This document shows, in pieces, positions 35,301 to 41,940 of a stretch of DNA of 49,312 nt. The notes under the pieces are model-generated. The model was not told the origin of the DNA. It ran no database searches and saw nothing but the letters and a program-made list of their open reading frames with translations. The first letter of the stretch is position 1, and every line of letters starts with the position of its first letter. The stretch lies in contig JAADHV010000011.1 of assembly GCA_013151635.1 (NCBI GenBank), forward strand, positions 1 through 49,312. The letters run 5' to 3'. The stretch comes from Deltaproteobacteria bacterium. Lineage in GTDB: Bacteria; Desulfobacterota; Desulfobacteria; Desulfobacterales; Desulfobacteraceae. The position numbers and the translations under genes were made by a program.

Positions 35301-37742
35301 AAGATCATTGTTTCACTTGACAGCCACGGGTTTGCAACAAAGGTTGCACAAGAGATAATACAGAAAAAGGGAGAAGTCATCACCATTGGCGGCAAGGGTG
35401 CTGATTTTAAGTTTGACCTTGCCGATGTAAAAGCCACGGAAAAAAGGGTGGAAGAGTTTAAAAAAGCCTATCCCGGGATAAACGGGTTTATTCATCTTGC
35501 ACCCCTTGACGCTTATTTTGACCGGAATAATAAGAACGGAGATTCAGATGAGTCCCTTAATACAACCGTTAAATCTTTTTTTGTCATAATTAAGAGCCTT
35601 TTTGAAAATCTTGACCGGGAAGACAATGTCATTGGAACCATCACCTTTGACTCGGTTGTATTTCCCTACATGGAAGGCTGTGGCGATATTCACCCCATGT
35701 TTGCAGGGCTTGCAGGTCTTATGAAGACGGCAAACAAGGAACTGCCCGGCACCATGGTAAAGGTTGTGGATTTTTCCTTTAAACATCCCAGGAAGAGTGC
35801 GGCAAAGATTGCTGGTACTTTCATAAACGAGTTGCTTTGTGATGATACAAGATGTGAGGTGGGATACAGGAATAAAAAACGCTATGTCATTTCCATGAAG
35901 CCTTCCATTGCGGAAAAAAATCATCCCGTCATATCTGAGAACGATACCATGCTTGTTACAGGGGGAGCCGGCGGCATTACTTATGAAATTATTAAAAAGG
36001 TGGTTGAAAAATATAAAGTCAACCTGATCATCCTGGATATCAACGACATATACAGCACTGATCAAAAATACCTGGACAAGACTTCCACCCAGGCACAGCT
36101 TATGGGCATGCTCAAAAATGACATGCCCGGTGTTAAACCAGTTGAAATAAAACGTGCTCTTGACCGTCTGATGCGGGTCCGGCTGTCTATTGACAATATT
36201 GAGCATCTTAAGTCCCTGGGTGTAAGTGTTGAATATAATTGCGTGGATGTAACCAATGCAGATGCTGTCAAAGCGGCCGTGGATAAATATGACAGGATTG
36301 ATGGAGTTTTTCATGCAGCAGGCATGGAAATGAGCCAGTTCATTCCCAAAAAGGAACTCTGGTCTTTTGAACTTGTGGTGGATGTTAAAGTCAAAGGCAT
36401 GAGAAATCTTTTGCAGGCTTTTGATGAGAGAGGGTATAAATACTTTTTTACATTCTCTTCTGTTACTGCCCGTTTTGGAAATGAAGGACAGGTGGATTAT
36501 ACAGCAGCCAATGATTTTCTTGGAAAAACGCTTTTCAGGCAGAAACAGCTTCATCCTGAAAGAACCTACAAGGTCTATGCATGGACGGCCTGGGACGGCG
36601 TTGGCATGGCAACCAACCCCACAGTAAAGATGGTTCTGGAGCAAAGAGGTATTAAGTTCCTTCCAATGGAACAGGGGGTCAGGTTTTTCATGGCAGATCT
36701 TTTGGACAAGACAGAGTCTGAAATGGTATTTTCCGGCCTTGATTATTCATTTGACAAGGACGGCCTGTTAGGAGACCCGGAAAACAAAGAGTTCCCGTTT
36801 TTAGACACCCCGGTGGAGAAAACAACCGGCAGTATGACGTATTCAAGAGTGCTGGATATTGAAAGGGATATCTTCCTTCATGATCATACAATGGAAGATG
36901 TACCGCTTTTCCTTGGGTCCACGGGAATTGAAACCATGGCCGAGGTTGCAGGCTCCATGGCTGACGGGAAAGCTGATTTTGTTGAACTTACAGATTTTCA
37001 TATCCCCTACGGGATCAAACTTTTAAAGGGACGTCCAAAAGAGCTTTTGATTTCAGCAAATAAGGATGGCAAAGGCCTTTATGACTGTAGTATTACCTCT
37101 GTTTTCAAGAACCCCAAGGGTGTTGTCATGGGTGAACCCAAACTCCATTATCAAGGTAAATACAGGTTTGCCAAAAAACCTTTAAAGGCAAAAAAGATAA
37201 ACCTGCCTGAATTTAACAGGGTAACCTTTGATGGTGATTTTGAAGCCCTGGCATATAACCCTAAAAGGCTTTTCATGTTCGGGCTTTTTGGCACTATCAC
37301 GGATATTAATTCCTTTGACGGAAAAACATTGGTTACAACAGTGGAGGACAAGAGCAATAAAGAGTTTTTCAAAGGGGTGAAAGATCCTGAGTTTGTGGCA
37401 GCGCCCATCCTGGTGGATGCAATGTTCCAGACCGGTGGCCTTTTCGAGTTTTTCACGACTTCAAGAACAGTTCTGCCCTATAAAATCAAATCATTGAAAT
37501 TTTACCGTGATGTGGAAAAGAATAAAAAATATTATTGCATTACAGGCAAGATGGCATCCGGCGATGAGACAAACACCTATGACCTTATGCTTACAGATAA
37601 AAAAGGAAATGTTTTTATTGAGGTGAAAAGCTTTGAAATGGTGAAACTCAACCGCCTTGATCCTGAAGACAGGATAACTGACCGGATCAATTTCCGTGTT
37701 GCTGAGGAAGCTAAGGAAAAGGACCGTTCAGAGGTCATCTGA
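26337..37742 (+). CDS. PUFA-synthase-like lipid/polyketide megasynthase, single chain
   Basis: 3801 residues from the ATG at 26337 (GGAG eight bases upstream; a GTG at 26274 lacks one). Domains in order: two nitronate-monooxygenase-like (PfaD/enoyl-reductase) barrels, the second with EGGEAGGHVG and His468, the first with Lys140 at that place (1-690). KS1 has Cys903, His1039 and His1074 (693-1152). KS2 has Cys1380, but Phe1515 and Tyr1547 replace the His residues (1175-1630). The acyltransferase has Ser1755 in GHSVGE (1660-1955). A divergent KS3 has Cys2304, His2452 and His2492 (2055-2565). An Ala/Pro linker leads to three ACPs (2650-2960) with Thr2687, Thr2785 and Thr2882 where the phosphopantetheine Ser is expected. 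A KR-type region and Rossmann domain follow (2980-3455), then a double-hotdog dehydratase (3500-3780). It resembles Pfa-type secondary lipid synthases with PfaA, C and D functions merged. The product is unknown. No phosphopantetheinyl transferase is nearby. Confidence 0.92.
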   Translation: MIRRILNSRLPLMVYNPVKVFDIKYFNKIFNAGALPVFDTEFLTHDEILRNASQLSKEKLSFGIRLWAHDAELIGKIKQQRMANLDLLIFPFSKAGTPADLNNFGDTKIVLEIKDININEKIKEVSPHALILKGNEAGGKVSKYSSFILMQWYLKNNELPLFIHGGVGKYTAAGMFAAGVSGLVMDSQFLMTDEAPVSGSFKKLLGMVDESDSTEITYDGSDIYRVFAKLGTKIVKDLKQKAIEFSGAPGGKGKVYQSICNNITALDKEDGNFIQSLFYLGQDGVFAKDFIKGSTCLRDIISGFFKTIGENLNFIDEFDPVKPGSEFAIDQGTKFPLIQGPMANISDNSDFANKVLEHGALPFFAVGSLPEQLADDMLKDGSRKVDVFGAGLVGIEAFNPMVKKHLDMVKKYKVPYALFAGGVPSQVAELEKAGTKTYLHTPSLSMMENALKSGCKRFIFEGGEAGGHVGTLSSMVLWEDAISTLINQNYDLSDLYLVFAGGISTCFASFFISGLASFLAAKGAKIGIQVGTAYLFADEIVATKCIKSQYRDIIIKENETMVIGKSLGLWSRTAPTKFARMMIENEAEMIKNKESLENRKRAFEKRNIGSLLIGAKGFLPDFKKPGPENYTWFEDEEHKEKGNFLVGDSLAFFEGAVTIKKIHDKYFKAKSALYKNINSLEIFSSSKNKINDEIAVVGIGCTLPDAGDPDSLWKNILNKKYSISRMPESRFDHDLYYDPDKSAEDKTYTTLAGHVDNFKFDLERFGYTEEKAKRLSRSQKMVLQTAYKAVENAGLLNEDDRLACDDPSRTAVIIATCLSNELGNDLQLKYWYPQIVSMMEDTEEYQALSNEEKDKVNKALMEGMEGENTGYDPVHGILLNIEASRIARHLGIRGANYIVDAACASSMTAIDAAKSELLSGDHDQVIVGGVNTHLAPESFIGFAKMGTLSKVGSYPFDKRADGFILGEGSVIFVLKRMKDAIRDKNRIFGVINSIGASSDGKGKAIAAPNPKGQALSLQRCFENLRPGIRPEDIGFIEAHGTSTVIGDKAELETLNSIYKNSGAGVSSIKSQIGHLLGCAGSAGLLKALLTVNNGILPPNGNFETLSENHDLRDSSLFILKDAKEWKLKDNLSRKAAVSSYGFGGINYHMVVEQMTRNYQPVPRDIFIDPDYDFNDDRIVVAGLGVFLPGAKNTEEFWEKLQSGEKQLSRIPAEHFNNDAYSRLDKNSSYRLPEVKAGIVKEYKFNNLKYRMPPMMVKSIERGQIFGLEAASEALESSGLLDRLSAANKVGVILGTIAGERQSKNIVRVRKQFIGNIIKNCPGIEPDKRSMLSDKLVESIRTTIPENNEDTTPGLLSNIISGRIANYFGLNGANYVIDASCASSFIAMRNAARNLKHKDLDFVLAGGVDCNIYPAVLMAFKRLGLLSEGECNFFDSRADGYVMGEGAAIHMMTTYKKAREYDMQILGEINECAVRSSVPDHLLAPSEHTFVSTINETYNKSGIRKKDVNHLDLFAFSNIFGDIVEKQVIEQCFDHEMHCGNIKSQFGYFKAANPAVAMAKLMLMNRNGKILPDFNYDPEHSVLNGSKILKPARNMVVKSKGQPFRFAANVNGIGGNHCHMIMSSLPAVLEKEEPVVEAQFKEEAGDDIVLIDHAYSADNKGKKLRMVALLSGQGAQRSHMMKDLFERDAHIRKIMEKGEKVFVEQRGYSLLDMMFGTDDAINSTQNTQPAVFLSSAAIYSRLSREGFAPDYFIGHSVGEYTALFCSGMLSFNDAMRLIMKRSDLMHEATLKVPGKIMVVFKNEKETEHMIRKSFVSNIYITNKNSEKQTAVSGRAEDIEKFCVFLTQQDVFYQKLNLTGAFHTPLLKEASKELRDYLDTINFNDTRFGRIISNTLARPYPESHEDVKDLLAKQIISPVEFIKSIENVYVSGRSHFIEIGPSRLLVNLLKNINIGEYGTAVSVDAKTGEIKSFEACRKYLRGCNSIFEAKPMPVTGPDIVPPIKEELPKTDMSQDFESFKQNNRKLVDQILYREYQRQKRESAIDAIERYNFNTGKILISGVSVGLPGKARRVFARDNFDAILNGENFIDPLTIEAQEKFTDKNITKLYKQPDGNARFVQITKTEDVIHLAGQLGYFDLTDEYGIKEQYDISMAIGIAAGIEALKDANIPLVMQYKKVKGGRSMLPDGFALPKEMQEETGVIITSLWPSGETMISELEKYFYEKMFLKPYEEFENIYYFLMEKIKDLGIKEELTEWFFKAKSRKRPDFQTYKFDRDFLSNACPLGSAHFARIIKAKGPNTLVSSACASTTLAIGIAEDWIRVGRCKRVLVVGGENATSSIQNQWVGSGFLALGAATIKKRVSEAAKPFDEDRNGTILGSGAVGLVIESQSCAEKRGMTGQCEILGTHIANSAYHTYNIDVPHMSREMKKFIEKVEKQNDIKKEDYADKLLFMSHETYTPARGGSADAEVTALETAFADHLNGICISNTKGFTGHTLGAAIEDVVLVKALQKRKAPPIANLKKIPDHFRKLNFSGQEEINCEYGLHLAAGFGSHFAFMFVKRVEETKVEGNTRYQNWLKQITGSEDPELKIIDNTLCAVARGEALPQTDRKVEMPAAPAIPAMPAEPVPVAVAKEKPADLETKMVEEPVPESSGAMVLETIKNIIAVQTGYTADMLEHDLDLEADLGIDTVKQVEIFGNIASHFSFSVPDDLKLRDLNTIEKLGGYVVTKLDLKDTRDVAPSAVQPAAPKVPSNAVAMVKEVIAEQTGYTADMLEEDLDLEADLGIDTVKQVEIFGKIASTFGFSVPDDLKLRDLNTIARLGDYIHTRLGTGDEEPELPQARPTAVEDPLNAVAKVKEVIAVQTGYTIDMLEEDLDLEADLGIDTVKQVEIFAKIASHFGFSVPDDLKLRDLNTIAKLSDYIKTRAGAGQAPGTGPVTRVKTLEPVKAEKVNVPLNEDDEFPDPASPIKRLLVRAVEAPVPELSKKDFKGKKIIVSLDSHGFATKVAQEIIQKKGEVITIGGKGADFKFDLADVKATEKRVEEFKKAYPGINGFIHLAPLDAYFDRNNKNGDSDESLNTTVKSFFVIIKSLFENLDREDNVIGTITFDSVVFPYMEGCGDIHPMFAGLAGLMKTANKELPGTMVKVVDFSFKHPRKSAAKIAGTFINELLCDDTRCEVGYRNKKRYVISMKPSIAEKNHPVISENDTMLVTGGAGGITYEIIKKVVEKYKVNLIILDINDIYSTDQKYLDKTSTQAQLMGMLKNDMPGVKPVEIKRALDRLMRVRLSIDNIEHLKSLGVSVEYNCVDVTNADAVKAAVDKYDRIDGVFHAAGMEMSQFIPKKELWSFELVVDVKVKGMRNLLQAFDERGYKYFFTFSSVTARFGNEGQVDYTAANDFLGKTLFRQKQLHPERTYKVYAWTAWDGVGMATNPTVKMVLEQRGIKFLPMEQGVRFFMADLLDKTESEMVFSGLDYSFDKDGLLGDPENKEFPFLDTPVEKTTGSMTYSRVLDIERDIFLHDHTMEDVPLFLGSTGIETMAEVAGSMADGKADFVELTDFHIPYGIKLLKGRPKELLISANKDGKGLYDCSITSVFKNPKGVVMGEPKLHYQGKYRFAKKPLKAKKINLPEFNRVTFDGDFEALAYNPKRLFMFGLFGTITDINSFDGKTLVTTVEDKSNKEFFKGVKDPEFVAAPILVDAMFQTGGLFEFFTTSRTVLPYKIKSLKFYRDVEKNKKYYCITGKMASGDETNTYDLMLTDKKGNVFIEVKSFEMVKLNRLDPEDRITDRINFRVAEEAKEKDRSEVI

Positions 37743-37745
37743 ACC

Positions 37746-37788
37746 ATATTGCCCCTGCCTTTTAACCTTTTTTTGGCAGGGGCAATAT
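37746..37788. terminator. Strong bidirectional terminator
   Basis: ATATTGCCCCTGCC pairs perfectly with GGCAGGGGCAATAT (14 bp) around a 15-base T-rich loop. It lies three bases after the megasynthase stop and ends 29 bp before the stop of the convergent biotin carboxylase, so it can serve both transcripts. Confidence 0.85.
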
Positions 37789-37817
37789 AAAATCCTTGAC
37801 ACTTCTCCTTGAGCAGG

Positions 37818-39155
37818 TCAGATATGTTCTATAAAATGAGTATCAATGTCACCCTTTATAAAGGCTTTGTTTTCAAATACTTTCCGGAAAAAGGGTATGG
37901 TTGTCTGAATCCCTTTGATCTGGAATTCATCCAATGCTTTTTTCATACGTTTGATGGCTGACGGTCGATCCTGAGCCCAGACAATGAGTTTGCCGATAAG
38001 AGAATCATAAAAAGGGCCAACCATGTATTTATCATGGATATGAGTGTCGATCCGGATGCCTGGACCGCCCGGAAAGAGAATAGATTCGATTTCACCCGGA
38101 GACGGCATAAAATTGTCTTCTGGGTCTGAAGCATTGATCCTGCATTCCATTGACCAGCCATTGGGGATAATTTCATCCTGCCTGATTTCAAGCTTTTGAC
38201 CTGCTGCAATCAAAATCTGCTGTTGAACAATATCAATCCCCGTAATCAGTTCTGTTACAGGATGCTCTACCTGAATCCTGGCATTGACTTCCATAAAATA
38301 AAAATTTTTGTCTTTATCCACTAAAAACTCCATGGTGCCTGCATTGAAATATTCCATGGATCTGGCAATTTTTATGGCTGTTTCCCCGAGGGTGGCCCGG
38401 AATTCATCATCCACAAAAGATGAAGGGGCTTCTTCAATGAGTTTTTGATATCTCATCTGGATACTGCATTCCCGTTCTGCCAGATGAATATAATTGCCAT
38501 GCATATCACCCAGGATCTGGATTTCTATATGTCGTGGTTTATCAATATATTTTTCAAGATAAATGTCAGGATTGCCAAAAGCCGCCTTTGCTTCTCCCGA
38601 TGCTATGGAAAAGGCTTCAATAAGTTCTTCTCTGGTGGCGGCAATCCTCATGCCCCGGCCGCCGCCGCCGCCGGACGCCTTTAAGATCACCGGAAATCCA
38701 ACCCTGTCCGCCACCTTGCAGGCCATATCGGAAGATAAAATTATATCATCACTTCCCGGGATCACAGGAATACCAAGTTCAATCAAGGCCTGCCTGGCCG
38801 ATGATTTATTGCCTGCTTTTTCAATGCTTTGGGCAGAAGGCCCGATGAAGGTCATGCCATTGTCCTGGCAAGCCTGTGCAAAGCTAGCATTCTCAGATAA
38901 AAATCCGTATCCGGGATGGATGGCAAAAGCTTTAGTCTTTTTTGCGGCCCCAACGATGTTATCAATATTTAAATAGCTCTTATAACTCAAGGCAGGGCCG
39001 ATATTTACGGCATCATCCGCATACCTGACATGGAGGCTGTCCTTGTCGGCATCGGAATAAACAGCAACAGTCCCAATTCCCATTTCTTTGCAGGCACGAA
39101 TGATCCTTACGGCGATTTCGCCCCTGTTTGCTATTAAGATGCGTTTAAATACCAT
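37818..39155 (-). CDS. accC: Biotin carboxylase
   Basis: 445 residues, the usual AccC length. It carries the N-terminal pre-ATP-grasp domain (ILIANRGEIAVRIIRACKEMG), the glycine-rich ATP loop KASGGGGGRGMRIA and the catalytic EVNARIQVEHPVTE motif. It carboxylates carrier-bound biotin with ATP and bicarbonate. It sits 30 bp downstream of a minimal biotin carrier gene and divergent from a TRAP transporter and pxpABC. No fatty-acid carboxyltransferase (accA or accD) is near, so a role with the PxpBC carboxyltransferase-like pair is more likely than housekeeping malonyl-CoA synthesis. Confidence 0.93.
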   Translation of the reverse strand: MVFKRILIANRGEIAVRIIRACKEMGIGTVAVYSDADKDSLHVRYADDAVNIGPALSYKSYLNIDNIVGAAKKTKAFAIHPGYGFLSENASFAQACQDNGMTFIGPSAQSIEKAGNKSSARQALIELGIPVIPGSDDIILSSDMACKVADRVGFPVILKASGGGGGRGMRIAATREELIEAFSIASGEAKAAFGNPDIYLEKYIDKPRHIEIQILGDMHGNYIHLAERECSIQMRYQKLIEEAPSSFVDDEFRATLGETAIKIARSMEYFNAGTMEFLVDKDKNFYFMEVNARIQVEHPVTELITGIDIVQQQILIAAGQKLEIRQDEIIPNGWSMECRINASDPEDNFMPSPGEIESILFPGGPGIRIDTHIHDKYMVGPFYDSLIGKLIVWAQDRPSAIKRMKKALDEFQIKGIQTTIPFFRKVFENKAFIKGDIDTHFIEHI

Positions 39156-39185
39156 TGTTTCCTCCCTTTTTATTATAGCTGCCGG

Positions 39186-39437
39186 CTATTCTTTTTCTAT
39201 GATAATCAACGGCTGTTTTTTCATAACAGGTTCTTCGTTTTCCACCAGGATTTTTTTTACTATACCGGAATGTTCACTGCGAAGTTCTGTAAATATTTTC
39301 ATGGATTCAATCACGCATACGATATTCGAAGCCTTGATCCTTTGCCCGACCTCGGCCAGGGGCGGTTCCCCCGGGGCTGAAGCACGGTAAAAAGTTCCCA
39401 TGACCGGTGATGTAACCGTATAAATTTTGTCATCCAT
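39186..39437 (-). CDS. accB: Minimal biotin carboxyl carrier protein
   Basis: 83 residues consisting of the biotinyl domain alone, with the biotin-acceptor motif ESMK (Lys47; Ala-Met-Lys is commoner). The Pro-rich linker and N-terminal region of housekeeping AccB (about 150 residues) are absent. A good ribosome site (AAAGGAGAAA) precedes the ATG. It is transcribed with accC from the divergent regulatory region at 39438-39562. Stand-alone carriers like this usually accompany specialised biotin-dependent carboxylases. Confidence 0.9.
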   Translation of the reverse strand: MDDKIYTVTSPVMGTFYRASAPGEPPLAEVGQRIKASNIVCVIESMKIFTELRSEHSGIVKKILVENEEPVMKKQPLIIIEKE

Positions 39438-39475
39438 GATTTTCTCCTTTTTGTTTGGTTAATCATACATTTTTT

Positions 39476-39522
39476 AAAAATATACTTGACATATATTTTG
39501 AATCTATGTCAAGTATATTTTT
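39476..39522. promoter_or_regulatory. Perfect 18-bp inverted repeat between divergent operons
   Basis: AAAAATATACTTGACATA (39476-39493) is repeated in inverse as TATGTCAAGTATATTTTT (39505-39522) with an 11-base spacer. It lies midway between accBC (minus) and gntR-dctPQM-pxpABC (plus). Each arm holds a TTGACA-like -35 box pointing inward. This is the likely operator of the adjacent GntR regulator and may control both directions at once. Confidence 0.7.
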
Positions 39523-39562
39523 ATTGGAATCAAAAGTTTAATAAAAAGGAAAGTTGTACTCA

Positions 39563-40255
39563 ATGAAACCCTCGGTAAAAATTCAGAAAATTCCAAAGCA
39601 GCCCCTGGCAGTCACTGCCTATGAAACCATTGTCAAAAAAATCATCTGTCTTGAATATCAACCCAGCCAGCACCTTGAGGAAAACCAGCTTGTTGAAGAG
39701 TTAGGGATCGGCAGAACCCCGATCCGGGAGGCCCTTGTGAGACTTCAGGGGGAAAAGATGGTGGAGTCCCATCCCAATAAAGGGGTAATTGTCAGACCCA
39801 TTACCCTCCAGAATACCAAAGCCATGTTTGAAAGCATGCATATCTTTGAATTCGGTGTGGTTGACGTGGCGATTAATAAGGATTGTTCAATTTTTATTAA
39901 AAAAATGAAACAGTCAAATGAAGCCGTTAAAAAAGCCATCCTTTCGAACAAAGTCTTTAGACTGGTGGAAGCAAACCACGAATTTCATATGAATTTTGCA
40001 AAATGCTCCCAGAATGAATTTCTGATCCGTGCGGTGAATGATGCCAGGAAAGAAGCCAAAAGGCTGTCATACTTGTCCTATGGCAACATCATCGACCCTG
40101 AACGGCCTCTTGAAATCCATTATAAGTCCGTTGTACAGGAACATGACCAGATCATCGACTGCCTTGCCAATAAAGATAAACCTAAGCTCAAACAATTGTT
40201 GCAAGACCATATTGAGACTTTCAGACAAAGGATAATAATTTTTATGACATCTTAA
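39563..40255 (+). CDS. GntR-family regulator (FCD type)
   Basis: 230 residues from the ATG at 39563 (AGGA about 12 bases upstream; a TTG at 39554 is an alternative). The winged helix (LVEELGIGRTPIREALVRLQGEKMV) is followed by an all-helical FCD effector domain with His-containing metal or ligand positions (EANHEFH, QEHDQI, LLQDHIETF). FCD regulators respond to small carboxylic acids. It lies between the 18-bp inverted repeat and the transporter genes and is probably autoregulated, sensing the substrate of the TRAP/PxpABC system. Confidence 0.9.
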   Translation: MKPSVKIQKIPKQPLAVTAYETIVKKIICLEYQPSQHLEENQLVEELGIGRTPIREALVRLQGEKMVESHPNKGVIVRPITLQNTKAMFESMHIFEFGVVDVAINKDCSIFIKKMKQSNEAVKKAILSNKVFRLVEANHEFHMNFAKCSQNEFLIRAVNDARKEAKRLSYLSYGNIIDPERPLEIHYKSVVQEHDQIIDCLANKDKPKLKQLLQDHIETFRQRIIIFMTS

Positions 40256-40313
40256 GATGCTGTCCAACGTATGGGAGTTCTTATAAAACCACAAACCAAG
40301 AAGGGAGAGAAAG

Positions 40314-41303
40314 ATGAAAAAATTATTAATTATTTTAACCGGTTTGATGTTTGCTTTAACACTCTTTTCCAATGCCATGGCAAAAACAAAATGGGATCTG
40401 CATCTGAATTATCCTGCTGGCAATTTCCATTCAAAAGGGGCACAAAGATTTGCAGATAAAGTTGCCAAAGCCACCAACGGCGAATTGACCATTGTACTGC
40501 ATCCTGGTTCCTCACTTGGCTTTAAGGGCCCCGAGCTTTTAAGGGCTGTTGCGGAAGGCCAGCTTGCCGTTGCCGAGATTCCCACCGGCATGGTTGAAGG
40601 GGACGCGCCCGTACTTGCATTGACTGCCCAGCCTTTTGTCTCCACCAATGCCTTTGAACAGCGTCTTCTTTATCAACTGGCAAAACCCGTATATGCCAAA
40701 ATCTTAAAAAAATTCAACCAGATGACCCTGTACACCTCTGTCTGGCCATTTTCAGGCATTTACACCCAGCGTGCCGTAAAATCTAAATCTGATTTAAGCG
40801 GGCTTAAAATGAGAGTATACGATGGTACGGGTCTGGCTTTTGGAAAAGCCACAGGTATTGCAGCAAGAAAAATGCCTTTTTCAGAAGTATATCCTGCCAT
40901 GAAAGCAGGACTCTTGGATTCCATGTATACCTCCTCGGTATCAGGTGTTGATGCAAAGGCGTGGGAAGTGTTGAAATATTTTACCCCCATCAATATTGTG
41001 GGCCCTGTAAACATGATCAATGTAAATCTGGATGACTGGAATAAGCTGGACAAAAAAACCCGGACCACAGTACTTGAAATTGCCGCCCAGATGGAAGATG
41101 AAATGTGGAACCTTGCAGGAGACATGGATCGTAAAAGCCGCGCCACTCTTGTCAAAAACGGGATGGTCATTGATCCTGTGAGTAAACAATTCAGGGCCGA
41201 ACTTAATGCCATCGGTAAAAAATTAAGGGCTCAATGGGCAAAAAAAGCCGGTGCTGATGCCCAGGCAATTTTAAAGGAATATTATAAAATTACAGGTCGC
41301 TAA
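40314..41303 (+). CDS. dctP: TRAP transporter substrate-binding protein DctP
   Basis: A 329-residue precursor with a clear signal peptide (cleavage after SNAMA, about residue 23) and GGGAGAG upstream of the ATG. The mature protein has the DctP fold, including the conserved region around MRVYDGTG with the Arg that binds a substrate carboxylate (GLKMRVYDG). It delivers an organic acid in the periplasm to DctQM. The neighbourhood (pxpABC, biotin enzymes) points to a cyclic amide or related carboxylate such as 5-oxoproline, which is not proven. Confidence 0.93.
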   Translation: MKKLLIILTGLMFALTLFSNAMAKTKWDLHLNYPAGNFHSKGAQRFADKVAKATNGELTIVLHPGSSLGFKGPELLRAVAEGQLAVAEIPTGMVEGDAPVLALTAQPFVSTNAFEQRLLYQLAKPVYAKILKKFNQMTLYTSVWPFSGIYTQRAVKSKSDLSGLKMRVYDGTGLAFGKATGIAARKMPFSEVYPAMKAGLLDSMYTSSVSGVDAKAWEVLKYFTPINIVGPVNMINVNLDDWNKLDKKTRTTVLEIAAQMEDEMWNLAGDMDRKSRATLVKNGMVIDPVSKQFRAELNAIGKKLRAQWAKKAGADAQAILKEYYKITGR

Positions 41304-41388
41304 CTGTTAATCCCATCTGGAATTGAAGATTCTCCCACAGCAGGCTGCAGGGAATAGACCCGCCGCCTGCTGATCTGTTAAATTGGTA

Positions 41389-41414
41389 AAGGCCCGGTTA
41401 GCCAGCCGGGCCTT
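41389..41414 (+). terminator. Intercistronic hairpin between dctP and dctQ
   Basis: AAGGCCCGG, 8-base loop, CCGGGCCTT: a 9-bp stem without a T-run, 22 bp before the dctQ start. Such hairpins after the binding-protein gene usually stabilise its mRNA or attenuate transcription, giving more DctP than membrane subunits. Confidence 0.7.
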
Positions 41415-41436
41415 GCCGTAAATTTTGGTGAGATAT

Positions 41437-41940
41437 ATGAATAGATTTGTAAAGCTGTCTGATGATTTAAGTGATATTATGGCAACTATTTCCGCTATTA
41501 TTTTAGGATTGATGACAATTTTGATCCTGGTGGAAATTTTTATATGGAACATGTTTGAAAAAACCACCCTGATTTCTGACGAATACAGTGCCTATGGCCT
41601 TGCAGCCATTATTTTCCTAGGAGCCGGATACTGCCTTAAGGAAAAGGGCCATATCAGGATCACTCTTGTCTTAGGATTTCTGCCTGAAAAAATGGAAAGG
41701 ATCATTACCTTTATTTCAACTTTGGTCACAACTGTTTTCATGGGGTATCTATGGTGGTATCTTTTTAAAATGGTAAAATCTGCCATACGATATGAATCCA
41801 CCTCAGGCACCCTGACCCATACGCCCCTGTGGATTCCCCAGAGCATCATGCTCATTGGCGCTGCCTGTTTTTTTATTCAACTTGCTGCAACAAGTGTTAA
41901 AACCTGGGCTGCAATCAAAACCAAAGAGGAGGTCGTGTAA
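41437..41940 (+). CDS. dctQ: TRAP transporter small membrane subunit DctQ
   Basis: 167 residues with four membrane spans, starting at the ATG at 41437 (GGTGA five bases upstream). The pattern (LILVEIFIWNMF, EYSAYGLAAIIFLGAGYCLKE, TPLWIPQSIMLIGAACFF) is typical of DctQ. It forms the integral-membrane pair with DctM that drives Na+-coupled uptake. Its stop overlaps the dctM ATG by one base. Confidence 0.92.
   Translation: MNRFVKLSDDLSDIMATISAIILGLMTILILVEIFIWNMFEKTTLISDEYSAYGLAAIIFLGAGYCLKEKGHIRITLVLGFLPEKMERIITFISTLVTTVFMGYLWWYLFKMVKSAIRYESTSGTLTHTPLWIPQSIMLIGAACFFIQLAATSVKTWAAIKTKEEVV

Noticed and set aside
35544-36644. 366-codon open frame on the minus strand
   Set aside because: It is antisense to the megasynthase linker and KR region, has no family resemblance and lies inside a well-supported coding frame.
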